Source: Novosphingobium sp. (GTDB lineage: Bacteria; Pseudomonadota; Alphaproteobacteria; Sphingomonadales; Sphingomonadaceae). From it: a stretch of DNA of 64,000 nucleotides. Made by a program: the position numbers and the translations under genes. The stretch is from NCBI GenBank assembly GCA_004211435.1, contig SECS01000012.1:1-64000 (forward strand), written 5' to 3'. This document shows, piece after piece, positions 29,553 through 38,657 of the stretch. Each line of letters begins with the position of its first letter. The stretch's first letter is position 1. The notes beneath the pieces are model-generated. The model worked only from the letters and a program-made list of their open reading frames with translations, had not been told where the DNA came from and made no database searches.

Positions 29553-30184
29553 AAGGCGGACAACAGAGGAGACAGTGCGGACAGGACCGCGGCATGGGCC
29601 TGATCGGCGCTGCCCGCGGCGTCGATCCGGGCGAAGCGCGCGGGCTGGCTCTCGGCGAATTGGGCGAAGGCCTGTGCGACGCGCGCGTGATAGGCGGGCT
29701 CGCGCCCGCCGATCCGGTCGCTGCCGCCGGTGTCGCGCGCGGACAGGCGGGCTTCGACGACCGCGGGCGGTGCTTCGAGCAGCAGGGTCAGGTCGGGCAA
29801 CAGTCCCTGACTGCCGATCCGGTGCAATTCGCCGATGTCTTCATCGGACAGACCGCTGCCGCCGCCCTGATAGGCGCGGCTCGAATCCAGGAAACGATCG
29901 CAGATGACCCATTGTCCGCGGGACAAGGCCGGGCGGATCAGGCGTTCGACATGATCCGAGCGAGCGGCAGCGAAAAGCAACGCCTCGGCGCGCGGGTTCC
30001 AGCCCTCGCCGTCGAGCCCGAGCAGGAGGCCGCGGATGATCTCGGCGCCCGGCGTGCCACCGGGCTCGCGTGTGACGACGACTTCGATGCCGCGTGCACG
30101 CAAGGCATCAGCGAGCAGCCGGGTCTGGGTCGACTTGCCCACCCCTTCCCCGCCTTCGAGCGCGATGAATTTGCCTGCGATCAT
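29549..30184 (-). CDS. tmk: Thymidylate kinase
   Basis: Phosphorylates dTMP to dTDP; 211 residues, normal length. P-loop ALEGGEGVGKSTQTRLL, the DRFLDSSRAYQGGGSGL nucleotide/lid region and TREPGGTPGAE are diagnostic. Overlaps the carboxypeptidase gene upstream (start at 30184, stop of that gene at 30181) and holB downstream, both by four bases, so it is tightly coupled on both sides. Confidence 0.96.
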   Translation of the reverse strand: MIAGKFIALEGGEGVGKSTQTRLLADALRARGIEVVVTREPGGTPGAEIIRGLLLGLDGEGWNPRAEALLFAAARSDHVERLIRPALSRGQWVICDRFLDSSRAYQGGGSGLSDEDIGELHRIGSQGLLPDLTLLLEAPPAVVEARLSARDTGGSDRIGGREPAYHARVAQAFAQFAESQPARFARIDAAGSADQAHAAVLSALSPLLSAL

Positions 30185-31332
30185 GAGAACAGTCCCATGA
30201 CACCGTTCACCAGCCGGTCAAGCGGCCCAGCCTTGTCCACCGAGACAGCGGCGTAGAGCGGCAGACGGCTTGGCGGCGCGTTACCGGCGCGGATTTCGAG
30301 CTCGGCGACCTGCGCACCCTTGGCAATCGGCGCGACGAGCGGACCGCGGTAGTGGACGGTCAGCGAAATGGGCCCGCTCTCACCCTTCTGCAGGGTGGCT
30401 GCGAGCGCACGCGAGGTGACCAGCGGGACATCGCGCGCGTCGCCGGCCTGGACCACGGCCTTGCCGACGGATGCGCCCTTGGCGAACAGCGGGCGATCGT
30501 GCCATTCGGAAAAACCCCATTCGAGCAGCGCGCGCGAGGCCTTCGCCCGCTCGGCTTCGCTCTTCGCGCCGGCGACCACCATGAGCAGGCGGCGGCCATC
30601 GCGCTCGGCCGACCCGAGGAAATTGTAGCCGGCTTCGTTGGTGTGCCCGGTCTTGATGCCGTCGGCGCCGCGGACCACCCCGACGGTAGGATCGTGGCTT
30701 GTGAGTTCGACTCCGTTCCAGGTCATCCGCTTCTGGCCGAAGTAGCGGCGGTATAGATCGGGATGTCGCGTGATCGTCGCTTCGCCGAGCGTGACGAGAT
30801 CGCGTGCGGTGACATGGGTCGCGCCCTTGTCGGGCCAACCGTTTGGCGTGGCGAAATGGCTACCGCTCATGCCAAGCGTCCGCGCAGCGCGATTCATCAG
30901 CGCGCACCATCGCGGCACGTCGCCCGCGTGGCTTTCGGCAAGAACCACCGAAGCATCGTTGGCCGAAGCCGTGGCGACGCCATGGAGCAAGACATCGACG
31001 GTGATCTTATCTCCGCCTTTCAGATACATCGATGTGCCGCGGCCGTTCCACTGGCGCGCGGTGGCATCGCTCACGGCGAATTGGCGGTCAGATGGGAGCC
31101 GACTGGCGGCCATTTCCTCGAAGGCGACATAGGCGGTCATCACCTTGGCCATCGAGGCGGGCACGAAGCGCAGGTCTGGCTGGCGTGCGTAGAGCGTGCG
31201 ACCCGAATTCATGTCGACCAGCAGGGCGACCGGAATATTGGCAAGTTCTTCGGGCGGCGTCGGTATCCTGGCAACCGCCGGCACCGCGATCAGCGCCGGA
31301 ACGAGCAACATGGCCAGGGATCTTCGCAACAA
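30181..31332 (-). CDS. D-alanyl-D-alanine carboxypeptidase (DacC/PBP5-6 type)
   Basis: Penicillin-binding protein that trims pentapeptide stems of peptidoglycan; 383 residues. Signal peptide LRRSLAMLLVPALIAVPAVA. Active-site motifs are SMAK (Ser60-Lys63), SAN (Ser123-Asn125) and KTG (227-229). The PBP5-type C-terminal domain and the amphipathic anchor (LDRLVNGVMGLF) are present. Start is TTG at 31332 with GGAG five bases upstream; the next TTG or an ATG at residue 8 are alternatives, but the Arg-Arg before the hydrophobic core favours the TTG. Confidence 0.93.
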   Translation of the reverse strand: MLRRSLAMLLVPALIAVPAVARIPTPPEELANIPVALLVDMNSGRTLYARQPDLRFVPASMAKVMTAYVAFEEMAASRLPSDRQFAVSDATARQWNGRGTSMYLKGGDKITVDVLLHGVATASANDASVVLAESHAGDVPRWCALMNRAARTLGMSGSHFATPNGWPDKGATHVTARDLVTLGEATITRHPDLYRRYFGQKRMTWNGVELTSHDPTVGVVRGADGIKTGHTNEAGYNFLGSAERDGRRLLMVVAGAKSEAERAKASRALLEWGFSEWHDRPLFAKGASVGKAVVQAGDARDVPLVTSRALAATLQKGESGPISLTVHYRGPLVAPIAKGAQVAELEIRAGNAPPSRLPLYAAVSVDKAGPLDRLVNGVMGLFS

Positions 31333-31377
31333 TCACGCTCCGGTGCACGATCTCCCGCGCGGCGCGATTGCAGTCAA

Positions 31378-32355
31378 TCAGTCGGCGCGCTGGATTCGAG
31401 CATCGCTATACCCCGCGCCCTTGGCCTTCGCCAGCGCGGCATCGGCTTGTGCCCGCGTTGCGAAGGGGCCGAGGCGGACACGCCAGACGCGGCCGGCCGG
31501 GCTGACCTGGCCGCCGAGCTTGGCAGCGGCGGCATTGGCGCGGTCCTGCGTGGAGAAGGCCGCGACCTGGACGATCTGCGAACCCGTGACGGATGGGCGC
31601 GGCGCGGCGGCTGTCGTCGGCGCGGGAGCCGGAGCCGCCGGCGCGGGCGTCGCGGTGGGTTTGGGGGTTGGGCTTGGTTTCGGCGTCGGGCTCGGCTTGG
31701 GGGCTGCGCTCGAGGTCGGGCGCGGTGCAGGCGTGGCGCTGGGAGCCGGGCGCGGCGTCGGTGTCGCGGCAGGAGCCGGCGCCACCGCCGGCTTGGGCGA
31801 AAGCGCGTTCGTGCCCGCGGCGAGCTTGCGGTTCAGTGCGTCGAGCAGGCCCTTGGGAGTCTCCATCCGCTCCGGTGCGCGGCCGCCCGCACGCAGCATC
31901 GCGCGTTCCTGTTCGGGCGGATTGACGCGGCGCACGCGCACGGCGGGGCGCGCGCTGCCGGCGAGGCCGAGCTGCGCGGCGGCGCCGGGCGAGAGCTCAA
32001 TCAGCCGGTCGTTCATCGGTCCGCGACGTTCGGCGCGCACGAGAATGGTCTTGCCGCTCTCGAGCGAGGTGACTTCTATATAGCTGGGCAGCGGCAGCGT
32101 CTTGTGCGCGGCCGAGATGCCCGTGCCGCCCGCGGTGCCCACGTCGGCATAGCCGACCGCATCGTAGTTCAGGCGGTCTTCGGGGGTAAAGGTCGCGCCG
32201 CCGACCTGGAACGGATCGCCGACGACGACGGGATAGTCTGCCGCGGGGCCGCTGACCGGAACCGGCGCGGGGCTCTGCTTGGCGTAGGCGGCCACGCCAC
32301 CGGCGAGCGCCGCGACGAGGGCCAGCGGAAGCGCATGGTTAACGGGCGATCTCAT
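31378..32355 (-). CDS. RlpA-like septal-ring protein with SPOR domain, catalytic Asp replaced
   Basis: 325 residues with a signal segment at the N-terminus. A double-psi beta-barrel domain (about 63-135) has AAHKTLPLPSYIEVTSL as in RlpA. A long Pro/Ala/Thr/Ser linker follows (about 185-245), then a C-terminal SPOR domain (QIVQVAAFSTQDRANAAAAKL) that would bind glycan strands without stem peptides at the division site. In active RlpA the barrel has an NDRGP motif; here it is ERRGP (109-113), with Arg110 where the catalytic Asp should be, while His84 is kept. Overlaps the upstream transglycosylase gene by 17 bases. Confidence 0.85.
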   Translation of the reverse strand: MRSPVNHALPLALVAALAGGVAAYAKQSPAPVPVSGPAADYPVVVGDPFQVGGATFTPEDRLNYDAVGYADVGTAGGTGISAAHKTLPLPSYIEVTSLESGKTILVRAERRGPMNDRLIELSPGAAAQLGLAGSARPAVRVRRVNPPEQERAMLRAGGRAPERMETPKGLLDALNRKLAAGTNALSPKPAVAPAPAATPTPRPAPSATPAPRPTSSAAPKPSPTPKPSPTPKPTATPAPAAPAPAPTTAAAPRPSVTGSQIVQVAAFSTQDRANAAAAKLGGQVSPAGRVWRVRLGPFATRAQADAALAKAKGAGYSDARIQRAD

Positions 32356-33370
32356 CTGCTAGCAACCCCACCGACAAAGCGTAGTAATTCGAGCAGTTGT
32401 ACTGGAGGATGACCCTATAATTCCCGGTTAACAGCCACGAGGGCGTGCCGGGGCCGTCGGGCTGGAACAGCGCGGCGAGCGTCTGGTCGCCGATCGCGCC
32501 GACCGGTGTCACCCCCAGCCGACGCCACTCGGCGACGGTCTTCCAGGCCGAATGGCGCGCATAGACTGCGGGGCAGGTCGGCGAGACGAGGCGATTGCTG
32601 ACCTGCGTCCAGTCGAAGCTCGCGGGGATCGCGGCGCTGACGCCCCAGGGCTCGCCCGTGCGCCAGCCGGCCTTGCGGAAATAGTTGGCGATCGAGGCCA
32701 GGGTATCGGCGCGGCTCGACCAGATGTCGGGACGGCCGTCGCCATCGCCGTCGACCGCGGTGGTCAGATAGACGCTGGGCAGGAACTGCGGGTTCCCGAA
32801 GGCGCCGGCCCAGGAGCCCTTGAGCCGATCACGCGGAACGCCGCGGTCGGCCATCTTGAGTACGGCGATGAATTCGCCGGCGAAGAGATCGCGGCGGCGA
32901 CCTTCGTAGGCGAGCGTCGCCAGCGAACGCGCCAGATCGAAGTCGCCGGTATAGGAGCCGTAATGCGTCTCGTGGCCCCAGATCGACAGCAGCATCTTGC
33001 CGGGTACGCCATAGGTCCCCTCGATCCGCGGCAGGAGGCCCGAGACCTGCTGCAACATTGCGCGTCCCGCGCCGATCCGGCCCGCATCGACATGGGTGCG
33101 ACGATAGGGTGCGAAAGGCGAAGGCCGGGCCGATGGTGGTCCACCCGGCTGCGCGCGGTCGAGTTGGACGACGCGCGGGTTGACGGTCAGGCCCGCGGTC
33201 ATCCGCGCGATCGTCGGTTCGCTCACGCCCTCGGCGCGGGCACGCGCCGCCAGGAGTTGCAGATAGGCCTGAAAGCCAGCATCGCCGGCGTTCTGCGCGA
33301 CGGCCGGCGAGCCGGCGGACAGGGCGAGCGCGAGCGAGGCGGCGATAGAATACAAACGGCGCAGGGTCAT
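32339..33370 (-). CDS. Lytic murein transglycosylase (MltB/SltB family 3)
   Basis: Periplasmic enzyme that cleaves peptidoglycan to 1,6-anhydromuropeptides; 343 residues from the chosen start. Signal peptide MTLRRLYSIAASLALALSAGSPAVAQ. Catalytic Glu134 lies in SIWGHETHYGSY, and GAFGNPQFLPSVYL is a family block. The C-terminus has a short peptidoglycan-binding-like stretch (RLGVTPVGAIGDQTLAALFQPDG). The open frame continues upstream of the chosen ATG, but only this start gives a signal peptide. First gene of the long minus-strand run down to mazG. Confidence 0.92.
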   Translation of the reverse strand: MTLRRLYSIAASLALALSAGSPAVAQNAGDAGFQAYLQLLAARARAEGVSEPTIARMTAGLTVNPRVVQLDRAQPGGPPSARPSPFAPYRRTHVDAGRIGAGRAMLQQVSGLLPRIEGTYGVPGKMLLSIWGHETHYGSYTGDFDLARSLATLAYEGRRRDLFAGEFIAVLKMADRGVPRDRLKGSWAGAFGNPQFLPSVYLTTAVDGDGDGRPDIWSSRADTLASIANYFRKAGWRTGEPWGVSAAIPASFDWTQVSNRLVSPTCPAVYARHSAWKTVAEWRRLGVTPVGAIGDQTLAALFQPDGPGTPSWLLTGNYRVILQYNCSNYYALSVGLLADEIAR

Positions 33371-33518
33371 CGCCGCCGACTGTTGCACAGGCCCCGGGGC
33401 TTGTGAATGCCGGGCAGGCCGATCAGCTGTCGAAAGCCGATCCGATGCGACGGTCGGTCGCGCCATCGCGCCGGGTGGCTTGCGCTTTGCCGCATTCCGG
33501 CTATGCGCCGAAATGCAA

Positions 33519-33608
33519 GGACAGGTGGCCGAGTGGTTTAAGGCAGCGGTCTTGAAAACCGCCGTGGGTGGAAGCTCACCGTGGGTTCGAATCCCACCCT
33601 GTCCGCCA
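33519..33608 (+). tRNA. tRNA-Ser (anticodon UGA)
   Basis: A 90-base class II tRNA with encoded CCA. The acceptor stem GGACAGG (33519-33525) pairs with CCTGTCC (33598-33604), followed by discriminator G and CCA. The anticodon loop is CTTGAAA with anticodon TGA at 33553-33555, reading UCA and UCG. A long variable arm (GTGGGTGGAAGCTCAC region) marks it as a serine tRNA. The T-loop GGTTCGAATC is canonical. It lies between two minus-strand genes. Confidence 0.97.
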
Positions 33609-33619
33609 GACCCGCCCGA

Positions 33620-34933
33620 TCAGCGGGGCGGCGAGAATTCCGCGTCCTCGTCGGTCTTCGCGGTCTCTCCGAGATCGAGCACCGGTTCGGGCCGGTCCTG
33701 CGTCATGCCGCCGAGATCGAGTACGCCGTCGCCCGCGTCGAGTCCCGCCAGGTCGAGCACGGGCTCGGGCGCATGATCGGGCAGCGGCACGCCAAGCGCT
33801 TCGAGATCGAGCACGGCTTCCGAAACCCCCGCGAGCGGTGCGGTCTCGACCGCCGCCGGTGATGCGAAGGCGTCGTAGCCGTCGTGCGGCGCTTCGGCCG
33901 TGCCTTCGAGCACGAGCACGGCCTCGGATGCGCCGGCCGATGCGGTTTCTTCCTCGAGGACCAGGTCGCGCGGCGCTTCGGGGTCGGCGGCGAGTTCGTC
34001 GAGATCGAGGACCGAACCGCTGTCTGCGAAATCGAGGGGGGGCGTTGCCGCCGGGGCTTCGCCGGAAGGACCGGCCGGGGACACGAACGCGTCGGGGGCA
34101 TCCCAGTCATCGGCGGCCGGCGGGATGGAATCGGTTTCGGCCAGCGGCGTCTCGATCATGTCGGCCGCATCGAGCGACAGGTCGAGCACGTCTTCGTCCG
34201 GCGCTTGCGCATCTTCCGACGGTTCCTCGGGCTCGGTGCGTGCGGCGATGGCATCGTGATCCAGGATCACGTCTGCCGCCGCCGGTGGCTCGAACTCGGG
34301 CGCCGGTTCGGCTGCGGTCTCGAACGCCGCATCGACCATCGGCTCGGGCTCCGGCTCGGCTCTCGCATGGCCCGTATCGGGATCGATCTCGTCGCCGCTC
34401 TCGGCGAAAGCGGCGAAGGCGCGCGCGGCCTCCATGCGCAGTTCGGGCGAGAGGCGGTTGTAGGCGCGGTAGAGACCGGCGAGCTCGGCCGATGCCGATC
34501 GTGCCGCCGAGCCGCCGCGGATCGTCGTGACCGCGGCGCGGACCTGCGCCTTCGACATCTTGTCGCGCTCGGCCAGGTCGAGCAGCATGTCGGCGGCGTT
34601 GGGCGAAAGTGCCGCCGCCTCGGCATGGTGCGACCAGCTGAGTTGCTCGCGCCGGCGATCGGGCTCGAAAGCGCGGCAGACGCTGGCGATGTTGGCGAGC
34701 GTCTTGAACTCCTTGCCGAACAGCCCGCGCGCCGCGAGCCGCGCACGGTCGCCGTAGCGATGATGCCCGGCGGCCCACCAGTCGCCGATCCACCAGTTGA
34801 GCTTCTTGGCGCGGTTGGCGAGTTCGGCGCCGACCGCTTCCCACTCCTCGAAGGACATGGTCTCGGGCAGGCTCAGGCTGATGCTGGTCGCTTCGGGCAA
34901 GGCCTCGGGTGTCATGGTTACCACCAGGTTCAT
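33620..34933 (-). CDS. Uncharacterised protein with LmbE/phage-like N-domain and acidic VLDL-repeat tail
   Basis: 437 residues, no signal peptide, no recognised named family. Residues 27-140 (FEEWEAVGAEL, WWIGDWWAAGHHRYGD, LANIASVCRAFEP, SWSHHAEAAALSP) resemble a helical domain I associate with phage- and plasmid-type DNA-binding or replication proteins, though weakly. Residues 190-437 are highly acidic and low in complexity, with seven VLDL-type motifs (249-252, 308-311, 339-342 as VLVL, 374-377, 392-395, 404-407, 418-421). The ATG at 34933 is my choice; MTPEAL seven codons later is possible. It ends 12 bases from tRNA-Ser, converging on it. Confidence 0.7.
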   Translation of the reverse strand: MNLVVTMTPEALPEATSISLSLPETMSFEEWEAVGAELANRAKKLNWWIGDWWAAGHHRYGDRARLAARGLFGKEFKTLANIASVCRAFEPDRRREQLSWSHHAEAAALSPNAADMLLDLAERDKMSKAQVRAAVTTIRGGSAARSASAELAGLYRAYNRLSPELRMEAARAFAAFAESGDEIDPDTGHARAEPEPEPMVDAAFETAAEPAPEFEPPAAADVILDHDAIAARTEPEEPSEDAQAPDEDVLDLSLDAADMIETPLAETDSIPPAADDWDAPDAFVSPAGPSGEAPAATPPLDFADSGSVLDLDELAADPEAPRDLVLEEETASAGASEAVLVLEGTAEAPHDGYDAFASPAAVETAPLAGVSEAVLDLEALGVPLPDHAPEPVLDLAGLDAGDGVLDLGGMTQDRPEPVLDLGETAKTDEDAEFSPPR

Positions 34934-35000
34934 GAATCGGTTTGTGCCACAATCGAGCGGGCTTGCCAATTTCCCGCCGGCAGGACGGGGTGACCGAAAA

Positions 35001-37493
35001 TCAGACGGCCTTGTCGATGGCTTCGCGGATCTTTTCGGCCAGATCTCGCCGCGAATAAGGCTTGGGCAGAAGCGTGGTGCGGTCGATCGCATGGCCGGAT
35101 TCGCTGAGCACTTCGTCCGAATAGCCCGAGGAAAACAGCACGCTCAGCTGCGGCAGAAGAATCCGCGCACTGTCGGCCAGTTCGATCCCGCTGATCCCCC
35201 CCGGCATCATGACGTCCGTGAACAGCAGCGAGATCGCCGGCTGGCGCTCGAGCACCGCGAGCGCGTCGGCGCCGTCCTCGGCCTCGATGACATCGTAGCC
35301 GAGCCCGCGAAGCTGGTTGCACACGTGGCGACGGACGATGCCGTCGTCCTCGACCACGAGCACCGTCTCGGTGCCGCCGCGGATCGCATCGGGCGCGGCC
35401 GCATCCTCGGCGGACGCCCGGGTATGCGCGACCGGAAGGTAGAGCGAGAAGGTGGTACCCTCGCCTTCGCGTGTCTCCACGTCGATATAGCCGTGCGACT
35501 GCTGGACGAAGCCATAGACCATACTCAGCCCCAGGCCGGTGCCGCGGCCCGCTTCCTTGGTGGTGAAGAACGGCTCGAAGATGCGATCGAGCACCTCGGG
35601 CGGGATCCCCGTACCGGTGTCCTTCACGCAGATGATGACGAAATCGCCGGTCGGCGCTCCCGAATGGGTGCGGACGAATTCGTCGTCGAGCACGGTCCGG
35701 CCGGTCGTCACGGTCAGGCGTCCGCCGTCGGGCATGGCATCGCGGGCATTGAGGCAGAGGTTGAGGACCGCGGCTTCGGTCTGGGCGCGATCGGCGAAGA
35801 TCGTGCCGGCGCCCGGAGCCGCGTCGATCGAGAACGCGAGATTGGCGCCGAGCGTCCGGCGGATCAGCGGTTCGCAGTTCTCGAGCAGACGGTTGACGTC
35901 GAAAGCGCCCGGCGAGAGCGGCTGGCGGCGGGCGAAGGCGAGGAGACCGCGGGTCAGTTCGCCGGCGCGCTCGGCCGTGTCGAGGATGAGTCGTGCCAGT
36001 TCGCGTTGTTCGGGATCTTCGAGCTCGTCCGCCAGCGCCTCGCTGCTGCCGATCATCACGGTCAGCAGGTTGTTGAAATCGTGCGCGATGCCCCCGGTGA
36101 GCTGGCCCACGGCTTCCAGTCGTTGCACGGCATGGATCTGCTGTTGCAGCGCCTTGCGTTCGTTGATGTCCTCGATCATTACGAGGAAGCGGCCTGTGTC
36201 GCTGCCCGGCATGGTGATGTGGGTGACCGCGAGATTGATCCACACGGCTTCGCCGTCCGCGCGGGTGTAGCACTTCTCGATCTGAAAGCTCGGCCCCCCG
36301 CCATTGGCGATGCGCGCAGCCTTCTCGGCCTCTTCGCGCAGGAGCGTGGGGTCGGTGATGTCGGGCCAGGATTGATCGAGCACGGCCTCGCGCGTCCAGC
36401 CCGCGATGGCCTCGAACTTGGGGTTGATGTCGAGGATGCGGTTGGTTTCGGGATCGACCAGCGCGATCCCCAACGGCGCCCGCTCGAAGATGGTGCGGAA
36501 GCGCTGTTCCGACTGCTGGAGGGTTGCCTGGCTCCGGCGGATCGCGGCCTCGCTGTCGGCCAGTTGCGCGGCGCGGCGCTCGGCGGCGGTCAGCGCCGCT
36601 GCCAGCGCCGCCTCGGTCGACTTCTGCTGGGCGCGGGCGACTGCGACCGGCAGGCTGATGAGGATCGCGGCGTTATAGAACAATCCGAGATAAATGCCGA
36701 CGCCACTGGCATCGTAGCCGGCCGCCATCAGCCGCGTGGCGATGCCGCTGGTGCTGACCACCAGCACACATCCGAGCACGTTGTTCACCAGCGCGCCGAT
36801 CCCCGCGCCAAGCAATCCATAGCGCCAGGCGAGAAGCATGAGCGGTGGCATCAGCAGATAGAGCGCCGGGAAAGCCGGCGGGCCGTAGATCGCGAAGCCG
36901 AGTCCGACCACGCCCACGAGCACGATCACGCCGAGGACATCGAACCGCGCCTGACGGGTCGCCGGCGCACTCGCGATTGCCAGCAGCGGCAGCGAGAGCA
37001 CGAAGAGACCGAGCATGCAGGACAGGAACCAGACGACTGGTATTTCGAGCACGGCCGAAGGACGAGCGATGAGCACGCCGCCCAGGACCTGGATCGCGCC
37101 CTTCACCACCGTCGCGGGAATGCTGAGGATGAGCAGCCAGCGGACCTGACGCGCGTGGAGCAGATCGAAGTAGGAGCCGAAACGCGCGCGCAGTACCGCG
37201 GCGATCAGCAGGTACTGTCCGACGTTGCTGATGCAGGAGAACAGGTTCAGCCCCAGGCCGTGAGGCCGGAAGAGTAAGCCCGCCAGGAAATCACCGGCCA
37301 CGGCCGCGGCGATCAGCAACGGCCAGCGCGCGCGCGCGGTCCGCAGGAGCGCGGCGAGCGGAATGCCGTTCGCCACCCAGAAGCCGACAGGAAACGAATG
37401 GGAACCGATGTTGGCAATAGAAGCGGTAACGGCGGCGAATGTGGCCAGGCCCAGCAACAGTGCCATTGCGATCTGGCGCAAGGCTCTAGTCAT
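35001..37493 (-). CDS. Membrane hybrid sensor kinase: MASE1, PAS, HisKA, HATPase, receiver
   Basis: 830-residue hybrid histidine kinase. Residues 1-290 are a multi-helix MASE1-type membrane sensor domain. A coiled-coil ([27 protein letters not shown]) leads into PAS/PAC at about 325-450. The phospho-acceptor His lies in [20 protein letters not shown]. The HATPase domain has [18 protein letters not shown] and [13 protein letters not shown]. The C-terminal receiver has Asp in [11 protein letters not shown]. The HDFNN type usually hands phosphate to its own receiver. No output regulator is adjacent, so its signal and target are unknown. Confidence 0.93.
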   Translation of the reverse strand: MTRALRQIAMALLLGLATFAAVTASIANIGSHSFPVGFWVANGIPLAALLRTARARWPLLIAAAVAGDFLAGLLFRPHGLGLNLFSCISNVGQYLLIAAVLRARFGSYFDLLHARQVRWLLILSIPATVVKGAIQVLGGVLIARPSAVLEIPVVWFLSCMLGLFVLSLPLLAIASAPATRQARFDVLGVIVLVGVVGLGFAIYGPPAFPALYLLMPPLMLLAWRYGLLGAGIGALVNNVLGCVLVVSTSGIATRLMAAGYDASGVGIYLGLFYNAAILISLPVAVARAQQKSTEAALAAALTAAERRAAQLADSEAAIRRSQATLQQSEQRFRTIFERAPLGIALVDPETNRILDINPKFEAIAGWTREAVLDQSWPDITDPTLLREEAEKAARIANGGGPSFQIEKCYTRADGEAVWINLAVTHITMPGSDTGRFLVMIEDINERKALQQQIHAVQRLEAVGQLTGGIAHDFNNLLTVMIGSSEALADELEDPEQRELARLILDTAERAGELTRGLLAFARRQPLSPGAFDVNRLLENCEPLIRRTLGANLAFSIDAAPGAGTIFADRAQTEAAVLNLCLNARDAMPDGGRLTVTTGRTVLDDEFVRTHSGAPTGDFVIICVKDTGTGIPPEVLDRIFEPFFTTKEAGRGTGLGLSMVYGFVQQSHGYIDVETREGEGTTFSLYLPVAHTRASAEDAAAPDAIRGGTETVLVVEDDGIVRRHVCNQLRGLGYDVIEAEDGADALAVLERQPAISLLFTDVMMPGGISGIELADSARILLPQLSVLFSSGYSDEVLSESGHAIDRTTLLPKPYSRRDLAEKIREAIDKAV

Positions 37494-37706
37494 GAGGGGA
37501 TGCGGTCAGTGGCATCGGCCCGGCTCTGCCTCACCTCCCCCGTCGTGAGGTGCCGGCCGGCGGGCTGGAACTGCGCCCTCGGCGGATCCGATCGATCACA
37601 AGCCATGGCCTGTCAGCCATATCGCCCCTCCCCAGTTGCAGGGAGATTGAACGGGAAGCTGAGGAGATGGTCAACAGAATTTGCTGAGGCGATGCGACGA
37701 AACGAA

Positions 37707-37735
37707 AAGGCCGGCACCGCGAGGATGCCGGCCTT
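37707..37735 (-). terminator. Rho-independent terminator of the glycine-zipper gene
   Basis: AAGGCCGGCA at 37707-37716 pairs perfectly with TGCCGGCCTT at 37726-37735 (10 bp, 9-base loop). On the minus strand the stem runs into TTTTCGTTTCG, so it ends the transcript of the gene that stops at 37756, 20 bases upstream in the reading direction. The rest of 37494-37755 shows no gene. Confidence 0.85.
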
Positions 37736-37755
37736 CGAATAGCACGGAAGAAAGT

Positions 37756-38469
37756 TCAGCGGCAGCGAACGTCGCTGTTGGCGCTGTTCTGGTCGACGGT
37801 GCGGCCCAGCAAGGCACCCAGCGCACCGCCGATCAGCGTACCACCGACGCGGTTGCGACCGCCATCGATGACGTTGCCGAGCACGCCGCCGCCGATCGCG
37901 CCGACGATCAGGCCGGTCGTGCCGTCGCTGCGCTTGCAGTAATAGCGTCCGTCCGAACCGCGATAGACCTCGTCGTTGTTGCCCAGACGACGTTCCTGAT
38001 AGCGCGCGTCGTCGCGATAGTAGCGCGAGGCATCATAATCGGTGCGGAAGCGATCGTCATTGTAGCCGTCGCGGTTGCCGTAGCGATCGTCGCCGTCGCG
38101 GCGCTGCCAACGAATCTGGCGGCTGATGTCGTCCATTCGCGCCTGCAGCGCGTCGCGCCGCGAGCCGTTCAGGTTGCTGCGACGGGCGTCACGGCGGATG
38201 GAATCGAGCCGGCGGTTGAGGTCGCGCGCCTCGCTGCGGGTCAACGAGCCGTCACGCGCGCCCGTATCGATGCGCTGCTGGAGGAATTCCACGCGCTGGC
38301 GCAGGTCGCTGGGGGCATCGCGCCAGAAAGCGTCGCGATCCCAGCCTCCGCCGCGGTTCTGCCAGCTCGATTGGTTGTTCTGCCAGCTGGCCTGCGCGAG
38401 AACCGGCGTGGTGCCGAGCAGTGCGAGCGCGAGAAAGCTTGCGACCGTCTTTGTTGTCCGAGGCATCAT
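37756..38469 (-). CDS. Exported protein with glycine-zipper 2TM C-terminus
   Basis: 237 residues. Signal peptide FLALALLGTTPVLAQA. A central region rich in Arg, Asp, Asn and Gln (coiled helix LRQRVEFLQQRIDTGARDGSLTRSEARDL, then an RxDDRYGNRDG-type stretch) leads to the conserved segment DGRYYCKRSDGTTGLIVGAIGGGVLGN, a glycine-zipper that can insert in membranes (about 185-225). Such proteins sit in the outer membrane or periplasm; function unknown. A good AAGGAG site precedes the start, and an in-frame second ATG is the next codon. Single-gene unit with its own terminator. Confidence 0.85.
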   Translation of the reverse strand: MMPRTTKTVASFLALALLGTTPVLAQASWQNNQSSWQNRGGGWDRDAFWRDAPSDLRQRVEFLQQRIDTGARDGSLTRSEARDLNRRLDSIRRDARRSNLNGSRRDALQARMDDISRQIRWQRRDGDDRYGNRDGYNDDRFRTDYDASRYYRDDARYQERRLGNNDEVYRGSDGRYYCKRSDGTTGLIVGAIGGGVLGNVIDGGRNRVGGTLIGGALGALLGRTVDQNSANSDVRCR

Positions 38470-38657
38470 TCATCTCCTTCGGTCATTAGTGATCGGAGCA
38501 ACGTCCTGCGCTTCCTAATGTTTCGTCGGCCTGAATCGCTTCGACAGGTTGGGGACACCCAAGCAAGAACGCGCAAGCCGCTCGTTCCAAGGATCGTCTT
38601 GGCGCTCGGGCGCGCCAATCCATAGGATCGTCCGCGACAAGGAACCGAGGAGAGGCT

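Noticed and set aside
31620-31770. Repetitive GGC/GTT-rich DNA looking like a short tandem or CRISPR-like array
   Set aside because: It encodes the Pro/Ala/Thr/Ser linker of the RlpA-like protein; there are no equal spacers.
34797-37277. Long plus-strand frame opposite the hybrid kinase
   Set aside because: Kinase, PAS and receiver motifs are all on the minus strand; the plus frame has none.
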